This document shows positions 23,880 through 34,383 of a DNA stretch of 64,000 nt, piece after piece; position 1 is the stretch's first letter; each line of letters starts with the position of its first letter. Made by a program: the position numbers and the translations under genes. The notes under the pieces are model-generated. The model made no database searches. It saw only the letters and a list, made by a program, of their open reading frames with translations, and was not told the origin of the DNA. Origin of the DNA: Ligula intestinalis (taxonomy: Eukaryota; Platyhelminthes; Cestoda; Diphyllobothriidea; Diphyllobothriidae). The stretch is taken from assembly GCA_036362985.1 (NCBI GenBank), contig JAYGXS010000002.1:8251164-8315163 (forward strand). The letters are read 5' to 3'.

Positions 23880-24446
23880 GTGGATCGACCGATATCCATG
23901 AGGAAGGAATTCATACAAACGCGAAACCGGAGAGCGAAACCCTTCAAAACGACTCCCTTGCAAGCAGAGGATTGCAATGTCTCAGGAAGGAACACAGTAC
24001 AACCGGGTGATATGTATGAGCTTTATACCGGGTCTGCCTGTTGTAGACGGGAAGAAATAAACAGTCAAAATTGCCTTTCTTGGCAAACGCGAGACCCTGT
24101 GACTTCCAGTAAATTCGACTGTCCTTTTTCACACCCCTTAGATGTTCAATACTCATCTTCCACTTACTGGCCTACAGGCAAGACACTGATTGCAGCTAGC
24201 TACTTTACGATGAGGAAAGCATCGGAAGGTGAGTGGATGGAACCCTTCAATCCAAACCTCAATTGGTTGCTTTCTGGTATTCCAGGCGCTTTTGGACGAC
24301 CACAGGCAAATACTTCAGGTTTCAATGAAATCCTCGAAAAACGTATTTCACTGAGTTCACACACTTCAATATCCTACATGGAGAAAACGTCATACGCTAG
24401 TATTCGCATCAAAAATAAGTTATGCATTCCATCGAAAGTTCCATAA
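23880..24446 (+). CDS. GATA factor last exon: C-finger basic tail and C terminus
   Basis: The exon follows the acceptor 'gatgcgtcag' and opens with VDRPISMRKEFIQTRNRR, the basic tail that completes the C-terminal GATA finger (family pattern VxRPLxMKKxxIQTRNRK). It joins in phase 0 to KLHM at 13464. The next ~165 residues have no recognisable domain; they are rich in Ser, Thr and Asn, and the frame ends at TAA 24444-24446. An ATG at 23868 lies in frame but within the inferred intron end, so it is not used. The tail normally makes minor-groove DNA contacts and contributes to nuclear localisation. Confidence 0.9.
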   Translation: MDRPISMRKEFIQTRNRRAKPFKTTPLQAEDCNVSGRNTVQPGDMYELYTGSACCRREEINSQNCLSWQTRDPVTSSKFDCPFSHPLDVQYSSSTYWPTGKTLIAASYFTMRKASEGEWMEPFNPNLNWLLSGIPGAFGRPQANTSGFNEILEKRISLSSHTSISYMEKTSYASIRIKNKLCIPSKVP

Positions 24447-24840
24447 ATGGAAAATTCTCGTCCATTTATTTTCTAAAATTAGCAATTGTTAGTAATTTCG
24501 ACTAGAACCTCTCTCCTTTGCTTTAGCAGACTATCCCGCCGTGATACTGCAAAAGTTTAATTTGTCCAATTTATTGCATTATTACTATGATTTATCTCAT
24601 ATTTGTCAAAAATTCGTAAGGGTTTTAAAATACATGCAGCAATTTTGGTCTTCAATCTCCTCCTTGGGTTTTCTTTTTGCATGGAAGCATAAAAATCAAG
24701 CTTTATCCTTAATTCGCTAAATGCACGCTCTTAAAGCTCTTGTGCTTTTATCTGTAACTGTGTGTTAAACGGTCCACTCTCAGGAACACGGAAAGAACGC
24801 ATAAAAACAGCGCCTCTGACCAGCGTGGGAAAATGTACTA
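24447..24840 (+). other. probable 3' UTR/downstream region of the GATA gene
   Basis: AT-rich sequence after the stop codon. No clear AATAAA with a good context is seen within the first 250 bases, so the 3' end cannot be placed. Confidence 0.35.
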
Positions 24841-24844
24841 CAAA

Positions 24845-25300
24845 CAATTTTGAGTGTTATTAAGTTGCTTTGGCAGATTTGCTTGATTTGAGTTAACCCA
24901 AGAGTTAAAAATTCTAGGCGTTTGGCGAGATTTGAACCCATGCATCACACTTGGGTCAACTCAAAGTAAGCAAATCTGCCAAAAAAACTTAATAATTAAC
25001 TCAGCCTAGTAGTCATTCTGGTGGATTCTAGATGATTGCTTAGAAAATCCTGCTTGGGCAGTCAACTTGCTCCCGTATTGGTGGACTCCATATGAGCAAA
25101 ACGTTGAGCGGGTAATATCGATCCAAGTGTGATTAAACTGATGGCGTGAAGCGGGCGTTTGTAGCTTAGCGGTAGAGCATTAGCCTCCGGCAAAAGCTTT
25201 TCCTGATGCGCGGGTTAAAATCCCGCCAAACGCCTCGACTGTTTCACACTTGGGTCAACTCAAATTTTGAGTGTATTAATTGCCTTGAACAGGTAGAGTG
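24845..25300. repeat. SINE-B inverted pair (tRNA-derived)
   Basis: 24893-24940 is a minus-strand tRNA-like 3' half. It is bracketed by a ~44-bp inverted repeat ('aagttgctttggcagatttg' against its reverse complement near 24965-24990). 25013-25300 is a plus-strand copy: a head starting 'agtcattctggtgga', a tRNA-like part at 25159-25239, and a tail 'cacacttgggtcaactcaaa'. The tRNA-like part has an acceptor stem GGCGTTT/AAACGCC, a matching A box 'tagcttagcgg', and a T-arm GCGGG/CCCGC. Its anticodon arm has an oversized ~19-nt loop, so I do not call a functional tRNA. Confidence 0.75.
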
Positions 25301-27170
25301 CCTTCCAAAACCCATAAAACTCAACGGCAGTACTTAAGAAGAATTTCATGGGTAACAGGCCAGGCAATACAAAACCGCAACCGGAAGTCTTTGAGATTTT
25401 ATCTTTTTCCTTCCTTTCTTAACCTGTAAATGTGCACTAAAAACTGGAATGAATGGGGACATTTTAGGCCCCTTCTATGCACAGAAGCAACTGGCAAAAA
25501 ATCCACACGTGCCGCACAAATTCCAGAAAAGCATGGCGGGATAGCTACAGGAATATTTCACCTTGACCTAGGAACTGTACGCGGTCCTTTTTCACTTGTT
25601 TTCAACTTTTTCTGTCCTAGTAAAATTCTAGGAAAATGCATAAACCCTGAATGCATTTTTCTTTTGTTTTCATTAGCACCGCGGTGCACTTTGCATGAAA
25701 TTATTTAATACCCAAATGTTAAATTGATAAATGTTTTCTCTACCTCATTCAAGCTGACGCCTCTAAGTGCGTTCTTCTTAGGTCAGTTTTCGCAAGCGCC
25801 AAGAACTGGTTCATTCAGGCCTAAGAGCACAGGTGTGGTTCACCCAAATGACGTCGCACGATGCACGCGCGTGAAAAACGACGCTGCATTTTGATTGGGC
25901 AGCTGGTGATGAGTCAGCAGCAGTGGCTGATTTGATAACAAGGCCACCGATTTAATTGTACTGGGAGAATGTTGAGTGGATTTACTTTCGAGGAGTAAAC
26001 AGAGTACCGGGTTTTACATGCCGCTTTTACACAGGGCTTTCTAATCAATAATCAGTCCAATGATTTAAAAAATACACAACTTTTAAACCCCTGCGATTTA
26101 GTTAACCAAAATACCCATTCCATGAAACCTTAATTATATTTGTACTTAATAGTCTGCCATCAGACAGTTTGACCATTGCAAAAAATTAAATTTTTCAAGT
26201 GAAAAATAATATTCCTCTAGCACTTTTGGAAATAAAATTTGACCAACAAAAGTTGACTTCCCCATCCAACGTGAAATGAAACCTGTCACTTAATAAACCT
26301 TTATATATTTTTAAAAAATGGGTTAAGCTACTCTACGGCTTGTTGACGGTTGGAAACAACTAATAACGTAAAGCTGGAAAAGCGCTGATTTTTTTCAGGC
26401 ATTTCTGGACCAAACTTAACCATACTATCGGTGTGAACTGACTAAACTCATTCATTCCTTCATTTTACTGATAGCCGTTCTTGTCCTGTCATCCTCCATA
26501 CCATAGTGCCCAAAAATTGCAAATTTAGCAGCATACCAACAAAATTTCCTACTAAATATTGTAGACAACATTATCTACTTATCCATATGCTTTTGTTTTA
26601 AGGAAAACTGGCCATTCGATGAAAAGTACAAAGCTTAACTTATGCGTATTTATACGAGAAATATTTAACCAATCGAACCCTAGCCCAAATGCGTCAACCA
26701 AACGCCAAAATAAAATATAGAGCCTTCACTTATTTTTTCCTAAATAATTAAATCATGGGAACACGGAACTTTGCGCTAAAAAGCTAAGTTTTTTTAAGTA
26801 GAAATGATTAATTTTTCTTATGTGGAGACCGACTAAATAAAACACCTAAACAGAAGAAAGAGGAGCGTTCACCTTATGCTTAACAACGATTAAAACAACA
26901 CTTTTAAATATTCCTTAGTGTAAATATAATCTCCAAACTAGTGTACTATTCAACTTAAAAGCTTATTAATTGTTTGGTGTTGACTTATGTCCCAGAATTA
27001 TTTAACAAGGCTCTTATGTCATTTTTCCAACTGAGCATTGAGCGGCGGTTGACTACAATGAAAAGATTTCCGTTTGGTTTCGCAAACACCAGCGCCAGAG
27101 ACATAGTAGATGTCTGAAGGTCATGCGTTGAAAAGTCCATCCGTAGCTAGGAAATTTAAAATAAAGAGGG
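25301..27170. other. intergenic, no gene recognised
   Basis: AT-rich. The frame at 25430-25708 (92 aa) has no family I recognise and no clear splice or start context. No repeat shared with other parts of the window was seen. Confidence 0.5.
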
Positions 27171-27174
27171 AATT

Positions 27175-27560
27175 TAATCATGATTCAGGAAGTCAAGTTA
27201 AGCGGATAATAGTTTTCGACATTTTTTATCATCAGGCAAGTAAAATGCTGGAAGCCTGTGGAGAGCGAACAAAAGTTTAAGCAACTAATCAGTAGCAAGT
27301 AAGTGAGAGCGGTTCATGGATCAATGTGTCAGATTCTATTCATAATAAGGGCTCAGAGAGGGGGAGGGAAATAGTTAGGACAATCAGTTCATGCCGCCCG
27401 TCGTCACTGTTTTGTATCGTGGAAGCAGGCGTCAGGGCGCATGTTGTCTTTGGTAGATGGCGTGGGGATGCGTGTTGTCGCCGTTTAGTCGCGGTTTCAC
27501 GGCATGGTACGAAGTATGTGGATGCCAGAAGCGGATGTGTTGAAAACACAAAAAACCCAT
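27175..27560 (-). repeat. PLE-D-type tail and flanking shared repeat
   Basis: The minus strand carries 'ttgcctgatgataaaaaa', then 'gtcgaaaac', then 'cttaacttgacttcc', as in the other PLE-D tails. Bases 27300-27450 resemble 62800-62960 ('cagttcatgccgcccgtcgtc' against 'tagttcatgtcgccccgtc'), suggesting a longer shared element. No recognisable protein. Confidence 0.5.
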
Positions 27561-27970
27561 GTCAAATGAGGAGACTGGGATTTAAATAATAGATACTACT
27601 TTCCATTCAATTAATAAGGTTTATCGATATAGCACCTCTTGAGTGTTGTCAGTATCGTTAAAATGCAGGAACAAAAGTTAAAAACGCATCCTTTTCGCAA
27701 AGCAACTTGGTCTTTTTTGAATTGTGCTTATTCGATAGTGAGCGAAATTGAGAGTTTATTTTAAGCAAAAAAGTGTTTAAAAGTCCAGTGAAAGCACAAA
27801 TGGAAGAAAAATAATAGTTTTCCAGCACGGGGACTGGTGCTGCATGCTAACATTTGTTGAGGTCTAGACAAGTCAGCCAAATATGCACTCTCGGGATTAT
27901 TCATTCAAGAGACTAAATGGAACGTTTCAGGCACAGTAGTGCTCACATTTTATTTTTAAAACGTATTTTA

Positions 27971-28875
27971 CAATTAAATATAAAGATAGCAATATTTATA
28001 AAGACAGCAGCAAAATTATTGGATTCATAGAATTTTGAAAGAGCTCTTCAGTTGCTGCCTCTCACTGTGTAACGTGAATCACGTAAGAGAAAATACTCAT
28101 TGAATCCATACGGAAAAAATCGATACAAACACAAAGTCATAAGAAATGGCCAAGAGAATGATCAATAACATAAGAAGTTAAAATGCTATGGCCAGCAAAA
28201 ACCGGCGAATACGTCTGAGATAAAAGTTGGGAGGGGAAATGTGTAAACAAGGAGCCGCTGTTACCAAGGTACAGTTAGGTTCACTTAATGCTCCAACTGT
28301 TTACATAGGTCGGGTTTGAACCACCGTATGTAGGCTGCCTCCAGCTAGCGTTAGGTGCGAGTTGTTCATGCCAGAGCTGTTTAATGAAACAAGAAAACAG
28401 AATTCCCCGTTCATCGATTACCAAACATCTGCTAGACATGGACCATTCTGGTGACCCCAAAACGTTTTTCCGAGTACTTGTTCGGACACGAACAACTCGC
28501 ACCTTACGCTACCTGGAGGCAGCCTACATACGGCGGTGCAAACCAAACTTATGTAAACAGTTGGAGCATGTAGTGAACCTAACTGAACCTTGGTAACAGC
28601 GGCTTCTTGTTTACACATTTCCCTTCCCAACTTTTTATCTCAGACATCTTCGCCGGTTTTTGCTGGCCATAGCATTTTAACTTCTTATGTTATTGATCAG
28701 TCTCTTGGCAATTCCTTATGACTTTGTGTTTGTATCGATTTTAACCGTATGGATTCAATGAGTATTTTCTCTTACGTGATTCACGTTACAAAGTGAGAGG
28801 CAGCAACTGAAAAGCTCTCTCAAAATGCTATGAATCCAATAAATTTTGCTGTTATTGCTATCTTTAAATTTGCAC
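27971..28875. mobile_element. PLE-B inverted repeat, ~900 bp foldback
   Basis: The left arm 27971-28375 is the reverse complement of the right arm 28482-28872, apart from one ~15-nt insertion near 27995 and scattered changes. The spacer (about 28376-28481) and the start of the right arm encode MKQENRIPRSSITKHLLDMD on the plus strand, and the frame continues into LRYLEAAYIRR within the right arm (28384-28596). Each arm is one PLE-B 3' end. The arrangement is two PLE-B tails facing outward, with only one keeping the extra upstream coding part. Confidence 0.85.
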
Positions 28876-30460
28876 CTGGGTAACTTTGATTTAAATTCCA
28901 ATTCAATATCTCCACATTTATGTCATATGGAGTCTGGCGCGAACTCAAGTGCATAATGCCCGTTCACGTGCTTCATGATCTTGTTGGGCGAGATTTATTT
29001 ATTTTTACAACTGAGGTGTTTATTCATAAAACATCATATCATTCGATTAATTAATGCTACCTATACCGCATAAAACATGTTCCACATCTATGGCAATATT
29101 TTATGAGAACTGTGTGACTTGTTTCTCAAACTGTTGGCGAATATGTACTTTTCGTTAACAGGATTTACACCGTGCGCAGTTTTTAATCCTTGAATTCGGG
29201 TGTAGCAGTCAGTAGGTTAGAAAATTATTCAGCACTTGAAAAACTTTTATTATGTCAGAAGAAACACTTTCTTTAAGTATAAAATTTAAAAACAACGTAC
29301 TTTTCTACCAAATGAGTACAAGAAATAATTTTCTCGTGCATGTTTTCCATAAAATATAGTTAAATTTACAAAGGCATCGAAAATAAATGACAAAAACGCA
29401 TGCTATTTAAGTAGATAGTTTCTACAATAGATACGTTTTGCTACTGGTCAGAACGCAGCTCAGTAAAAAGCTCGCATCCTTTCATGACTGAAATAACCTC
29501 AGAATAGGCTACACGGTAATCAGTATCAGAATCTAAGTCAATGCTGATTAGCGAAAGAGTATCAATCCTTCGCATATGTCGGTGTGTTGCGTGGTTTTTG
29601 GTGACTACTGTTAATATATATCACACAAAGCTTTCTTTCCGATATAGTTATTTTGTCAGTTCTTTATTCTTTAGTTGACAATTTCATGACAATATCGGCT
29701 TGATAAAACAAAACACTGTGTGTAAGCGTTAGAATTGCACTACAGAGCTCAAAATAACGCTGATTAAACAATCTGTCCTTCAACAATAAGAAGAAAGTCC
29801 TATTTTCCAAAAATAACCTGTTGAATTACAGTCCGCTGTATATGGTCCATGTCGGGCAATAAACCAATTCTAAATTGCGGCTTATTTTGTTTGTTAAAAC
29901 AAAAAAGAGTAACTCTACATGCACCGAACAAATAACAAGTTTAAATGCACAAAGTAACTCTTGGACGGCTTTTACCTAATAAAATGCCTGAATGTACGGT
30001 AACCTAATTTTCAGCTGAAGAATAAAAACATGTTGACCGATTAAACTATTAATAAACATCTGCTGTATGCCAAAACTACATTTTCATACAAGGACTAGGC
30101 GAATTAATAAAAGGTTAAATTGTTTAGGTGCCTAAAATTGATAATCGTATTTTAATTGACCACATTTTGGGACTTCGGCTACATACTGTGCAGTATGAGG
30201 AAGAAGGTGGGTTGAGCACCAGATTAATTGATTTATTGATCCGGTGCTCGAACCACCTTTTTCATCATTCATGCAAATACCTGGATTGTGAACCTTCTCA
30301 TTCATTCGACTGTACAGTATCCTTGCTTCTTATTACACGTTTTTTCGCAATTATCAATGCGCCATAGAATTACTGTTAAACATTAAGGCATTCATCAACT
30401 GGTAAGTGATATACTCGTTGCTTAACCTTAACCAATTACTAACGGAACTAACTTGTCACC
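28876..30460. other. intergenic, no gene recognised
   Basis: AT-rich, with many short poly-A and poly-T runs. The frame at 30128-30367 has no recognisable domain. No repeat shared with the rest of the window was detected by eye. Confidence 0.5.
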
Positions 30461-30732
30461 GGCTGTACATTATAGAGTCCCACCAGCGGCCATACAAAGG
30501 CTAGAAGTCTAGGTAGATAGCATTGTCGGAAAGACAAGGTAGTTCAGCATTTTGATCTCCTGATAATTTTTTTTCTTTTCGCGGTATATATCAGTATATT
30601 TAAGGTCTATGGGTGTAAAACGAAATTGTACGTGTATATTAGAGTTGAAACCCCCATTAACCACTGCGATATATCAACTTTCTGTCGATAAAAGCACTTT
30701 ATTGAATGTTGTAAATCACCATGCAGCAGCTG

Positions 30733-30907
30733 GGTACATACTGAAAGGCCCAGACACGGGTTTGCCGGTACTTTCCTGCTGCTTGACACAACTGCGATGG
30801 GCCCGGCTAATCAGTGGGTCCCCCCGCTTTGCTTGTTTGCTTTCTGGTTGATACACCGATTCTGAAGCAGCGGCAAAACATGTGTCTGGGCCTGTTAGCT
30901 AGTACCT
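30733..30907. repeat. ~175-bp inverted-repeat element
   Basis: The left arm 30733-30767 ('ggcccagacac', then 'tttgccg') and the right arm 30870-30907 pair as reverse complements over about 35 bp. They enclose a GC-rich core with no coding sequence. It may be a small MITE; only one copy is visible here and I could not define a target duplication. Confidence 0.5.
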
Positions 30908-30949
30908 AGGCTGATAGTATGGTAAGTTACAAAATCAAAGACAAGGGAG

Positions 30950-31200
30950 CCTGGAATGGCCATTTCTTGCTTATTAGCCATCTTCAGCCAGCCATGCCCA
31001 ACCCCAAGTCATGCACCACCCGGGCTCAAACTCACGATCTTTTGATCAAAAGTCTAACACACTAACCTTTGAGCCACGAGCTCGTTGTCTTGCTGGCTTT
31101 GATAAGGAGATGTGGACAATCGTTGATGAAAGTTCACCGATTGCTAACTATGCATATGATCCATTTCTAAATTGAACACTTATTTATCCCAAATATGGCT
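30950..31200 (-). repeat. SINE-A copy (tRNA-derived), well preserved
   Basis: Read on the minus strand from 31200: head with 'tttcatcaacgattgtcc', A-box region 'cgtggctcaaaggtta', anticodon-arm region, B-box-like 'cgtgagtttgagcccgg', spacer, then the hammerhead motif at 30951-30993. The tail continues into 30940. Confidence 0.8.
30951..30993 (-). ncRNA. hammerhead-ribozyme motif in SINE-A
   Basis: On the minus strand: CTGAAGA, stem II TGGCT-AATA-AGCAA (one mismatch), GAAA, the palindromic stem III ATGGCCAT, then T as the expected cleavage base, and CCAG pairing with CTGG for stem I (4 bp). All invariant core residues of the family consensus CUGANGA...GAAA...UH are present. Confidence 0.7.
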
Positions 31201-31494
31201 AAGCGTACAACCTCTCGATCGTTGTCTCGTAGATTAGTTGGTCAGAGCGATGACTGTACTCAAGACCTTCTAGTAGTATTGTACGTTCGCACTCCAACCA
31301 AAACCATTGAATTTTCCACGATTGAGTCATATGAATCCTCGGGAATGGCTGAAACTGATCCTATCTCACAATAAACGTGTTAAATAAGAGTGCTGTTATA
31401 TTATTGGTGACATCACCCACTACTACATAAAGTCTTCAGTAAGACCGACAATAGAAGGGTTTGAGAAAAACGCTACTGTATCTTGATAGTATGG

Positions 31495-31725
31495 TTGGAG
31501 CCATTCTGGTGGATGCTAGATGATTGCTTAGAAAATCCTGCCTGGAATGTCAACTTACTGTCCCCATAATAGTTGGGCATGTTAATCGACCCCAGCTTGA
31601 TTAAATTCAAACTTTTGGCTGCCTTCGTGGCTCATTGGTAGAGCGTTGGCTGCATAAAAGCCTTCCTTGTTGTTTTATGGGTTCGACTGTCACCTAGGAC
31701 GCGGCATTTTCACAATTGGCTTAGT
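31495..31725 (+). repeat. SINE-B copy
   Basis: The head 'ccattctggtgga', 'tagatgattgcttagaaaat' and 'cctgcctgg' match the SINE-B copy at 25013. The tRNA-like part begins at about 31620 with 'ttcgtggctcattggtagagc' split by one base from the consensus, and ends with the B-box-like 'gggttcgactgtc'. The acceptor stem is no longer paired. Confidence 0.7.
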
Positions 31726-31849
31726 TTAATGATTCAAGTCTGCTCAACCCTCCTGATAATTCAAATATTAATCAACTGCCTAACAAATAACTAGTTGATT
31801 GACGTTCACCGATCGAAAATGGAAAAAAAATCGTCCAGTGGATTTCATT

Positions 31850-32130
31850 CTAGGGTCCCGCCATCAGCTACACAGCAGCTTCTGATCCAGGCAGATAGCA
31901 TTGCCTGAAGACTGGAATGCCCATTTCTTCCTAAGTAGCCGTCGTCAGCCATTCATACGCTGTCCCAAATTGTGCACCAACCAAAGCTCGAACTCGCGAC
32001 CCTTTTGTCAGAAGTCTTACGCTTTTACCACTGAGCCACGAGAAAGTTAACTTACCAGTTAAAACGGGGAGGTACTTACAATCGTTGATTAAGTTAGTCA
32101 TATGAATCGCCATGAATAGCTGAAGTTGAT
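31850..32130 (-). repeat. SINE-A copy, hammerhead region decayed
   Basis: The minus strand has 'cgtggctcagtggtaaaagc', 'cgcgagttcgagctttgg' and the hammerhead region 'ggctgacgacggct', with a disrupted stem II and intact 'agaaatgggcattccagtc'. A further head-only fragment lies at about 32370-32480. Confidence 0.7.
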
Positions 32131-33255
32131 CTCAGCCGAAAATTATTATATCACCATAAAACGTATTGAATAAGAGTGTGTGTATATTATAACTGACATC
32201 ACCAACTCCTACCTAAAGTATCCAGTTAGACAGAAAATACAAAGGTTTGCAAAAATGGCTAATAAATCTTGTATGGTGGGATCCAGAGTCAGTGTTCACA
32301 GTATATTTTTTGTGCATTCTTTTCCAATTCGATTACTCATCACGGCTTGAGCTCTGCTCACTTGTGCATGTACTTGTCTTGCCGATTAAGATTAAGAGAT
32401 ATTGACACTCGTTGATTAGCGTTCATATATCACTAAGAATTTACCCGGCACGTTTCTTAATTGCTCACTAACTTATTCCAAATATGATTCAGCGTTCAAC
32501 CTTTGATGTAGTAGGATTGTAGTCCGATACTTTCTAAATCCACCCAAAACCATCGAATATTCCACAATTGAGTCAGATGGATAGTCACGATGTGTCGGTA
32601 ACTGATCTCAGAGGAGACTTAGTATGACACCATAAACGTTTTTAATGAAAGAAGTGGCATATTATAAGCAACATCACCCACTCCTAAATAAATTGTTAAG
32701 TAAGGCGGCAAATACCAAGGGTGTGGGTAAACCCCAATAAATCTTGGCGGGAGTTAGAATGTCAGCTTTGTTTGTCAGTTCATATGAATGCTCCCGTTCC
32801 CACAACTGTCTCTACGGCATTTTGATGTCACCTGCAAGCCACACTAAACCGCAAATTGTGCTTCTGCGTGTGTCTGCTCTAGTAGCTACCCTGACGGGTG
32901 CCCTGCCTATTGGAAAACCACGAAAGCGAGCACTGTGTGCGTGAGCTTTTACGCAGGTGCACCCTGGGGCTTACGTCATCTCCCCCGCACACACACACAG
33001 TATGGCGTTCTGCTGATGAGTCTTCTGGCTGCTAACCACTGTCGACGACGACGACTACGGCAACCAACAAGATCCTGCGCTTTTGACGCGTGCGTGTGAG
33101 ACTGTCAGTGCTTTGCTCACTCGCTACCTCACTCTTAATTTCTGGAGTCTTGCGTAAGTGCACGCATCTTGCAGCTCAAGGCGGCGTCGGCGCGGCGACT
33201 ATCTCATCTCACTCCTCCCTACTCCTCCTCCTCGTCATCATCATCAGCTGGCAAC

Positions 33256-34383
33256 ATGATGCTCAATTCTGCTCCCGTCGTGATTGATAATGGTTCCGGA
33301 CTGTGCAAAGCCGGCTTCGCCGGAGAGGATAGTCCCATCAGCGTGTTTCCCAGTATCATTGGTCGTCCAAAGAACCCGCAGATGATGGTGGGTATCAGCC
33401 AGCAGGATCATTATGTCGGCGATGAAGCCCAGAAGATGCGTGGGGTGCTCACCCTGCAGTATCCCATCGAGTACGGTGTTGTAAAAAACTGGGACGATAT
33501 GGAGAAGATTTGGAATTACACCTATCAAAATGAGCTGCGTGTGCGACCTGAAGATCAGGCTGTTCTCCTCACCGAAGCTCCCCTCAATCCGCGAAATAAT
33601 CGGGAAAAAATGATTGAAGTTATGTTTGAAAAGTTCAATGTACCCGGTTTGTACGTCGCTATCCAGGCTGTCCTGGCTCTTTACGCTTCCGGGCGGACTA
33701 CAGGGGTAGTTATGGACGTTGGCGACGGTGCTACCCATCTGGTACCCATCTTCGAAGGACACGGCCTGCAGCATGCAGTCCAGCGTTTGAACCTGGCCGG
33801 CAGAGACCTCACCGACTACTTCAAGAATCTCCTCCTCAAACGTGGCTACAGTATGGTTTCGTCGGCGGAAATGGAAGTGGTACGCGACATGAAGGAGCGC
33901 CTCTGCTATGTCTCCCTGGATCCTGAGGCCGAGCTTCGGCGTGCCCAGAAAAGCAATATTGCAGAGGCGAAATACGAAATGCCAGACGGTCAGATTTTGA
34001 CTGTGAACACGGAACGTTTCCAGTGCCCAGAAGCCCTCTTCATGCCAGAACTGGTGGGACGAGAAATCAAGGGCATCCACGAGGTGACCTACGACTCCAT
34101 AAACATTTGTGATATTGATCTGCGCAAGGATCTCTACGCTAACATTGTTCTGTCCGGCGGAAGCACAATGTTCCATGGTCTGGTTGAGCGCATGCAGCAG
34201 GAGATCTCCCACATGGTGGCAAAGAACATGAAGGTGAGGGTGATTGGTCCGGAGGAACGAAAATACTCCGCCTGGATTGGTGGTTCTATCCTGGGTTCCT
34301 TGAATTCCTTCAGCGACATGATTGTGACCAAGTATGAATACGAGGATATGGGTGCTGGCATTGTGCATCGGAAGTGTTTCTAA
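33256..34383 (+). CDS. divergent actin, intronless
   Basis: 375 residues, the normal actin length, with no intron. Actin polymerises into cytoskeletal filaments and hydrolyses ATP. The nucleotide site is kept: DNGSG (11-15), K18, Q137, D154, GDG (156-158), H161; the protein ends in HRKCF. Many ordinarily fixed positions are changed: no acidic N-terminal cluster, Lys-Asn at 39-40 instead of Arg-His, Ile47 instead of Met in the DNase loop, Tyr73 instead of the methylated His, Val155 instead of Ser, and Arg269 instead of Met in the hydrophobic plug. The start is ATG 33256; a second ATG follows at once, and the frame extends upstream only through low-complexity Ser codons without an ATG. It could be a specialised paralogue or a retrocopy kept under selection. 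Family assignment is certain; function in filaments is not. Confidence 0.95.
   Translation: MMLNSAPVVIDNGSGLCKAGFAGEDSPISVFPSIIGRPKNPQMMVGISQQDHYVGDEAQKMRGVLTLQYPIEYGVVKNWDDMEKIWNYTYQNELRVRPEDQAVLLTEAPLNPRNNREKMIEVMFEKFNVPGLYVAIQAVLALYASGRTTGVVMDVGDGATHLVPIFEGHGLQHAVQRLNLAGRDLTDYFKNLLLKRGYSMVSSAEMEVVRDMKERLCYVSLDPEAELRRAQKSNIAEAKYEMPDGQILTVNTERFQCPEALFMPELVGREIKGIHEVTYDSINICDIDLRKDLYANIVLSGGSTMFHGLVERMQQEISHMVAKNMKVRVIGPEERKYSAWIGGSILGSLNSFSDMIVTKYEYEDMGAGIVHRKCF

Larger units (their letters stand above)
3980..24446 (+). other. GATA transcription factor gene, four-exon model
   Basis: Inferred gene span. Joining 3980-4502, 10705-10847, 13342-13464 and 23880-24446 gives one frame of 1356 nt, about 451 residues plus stop. 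Each junction has GT donor and AG acceptor bases and agreeing phase: phase 1 at intron 1, phase 0 at introns 2 and 3. Zinc finger 1, zinc finger 2 and its basic tail come out in the order known for animal GATA factors (GATA1-6 type), which bind WGATAR sites in the nucleus. The introns are about 6.2, 2.5 and 10.4 kb and hold most of the mobile DNA on this side. The first exon is the least certain. Further 5' exons or an untranslated leader may exist, and no cDNA evidence is available here. Confidence 0.8.
31323..32725 (+). repeat. locally triplicated ~150-bp segment
   Basis: Related blocks start near 31323, 32095 and 32571. Each runs through 'agtcatatgaat', 'aactgatct(c)', 'caccataaacg(t)', 'tattata', 'acatcacccactcct' and 'aaataaa/aagt'. 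Spacing is ~772 and ~476 bp. Copies of SINE-A and SINE-B sit between them, so part of the spacing difference may be insertions after duplication. No protein is encoded. Confidence 0.65.

Noticed and set aside
25159..25239. Functional tRNA gene
   Set aside because: Acceptor and T arms are good but the anticodon loop is far too long, and related copies show it belongs to the repeated SINE-B family.
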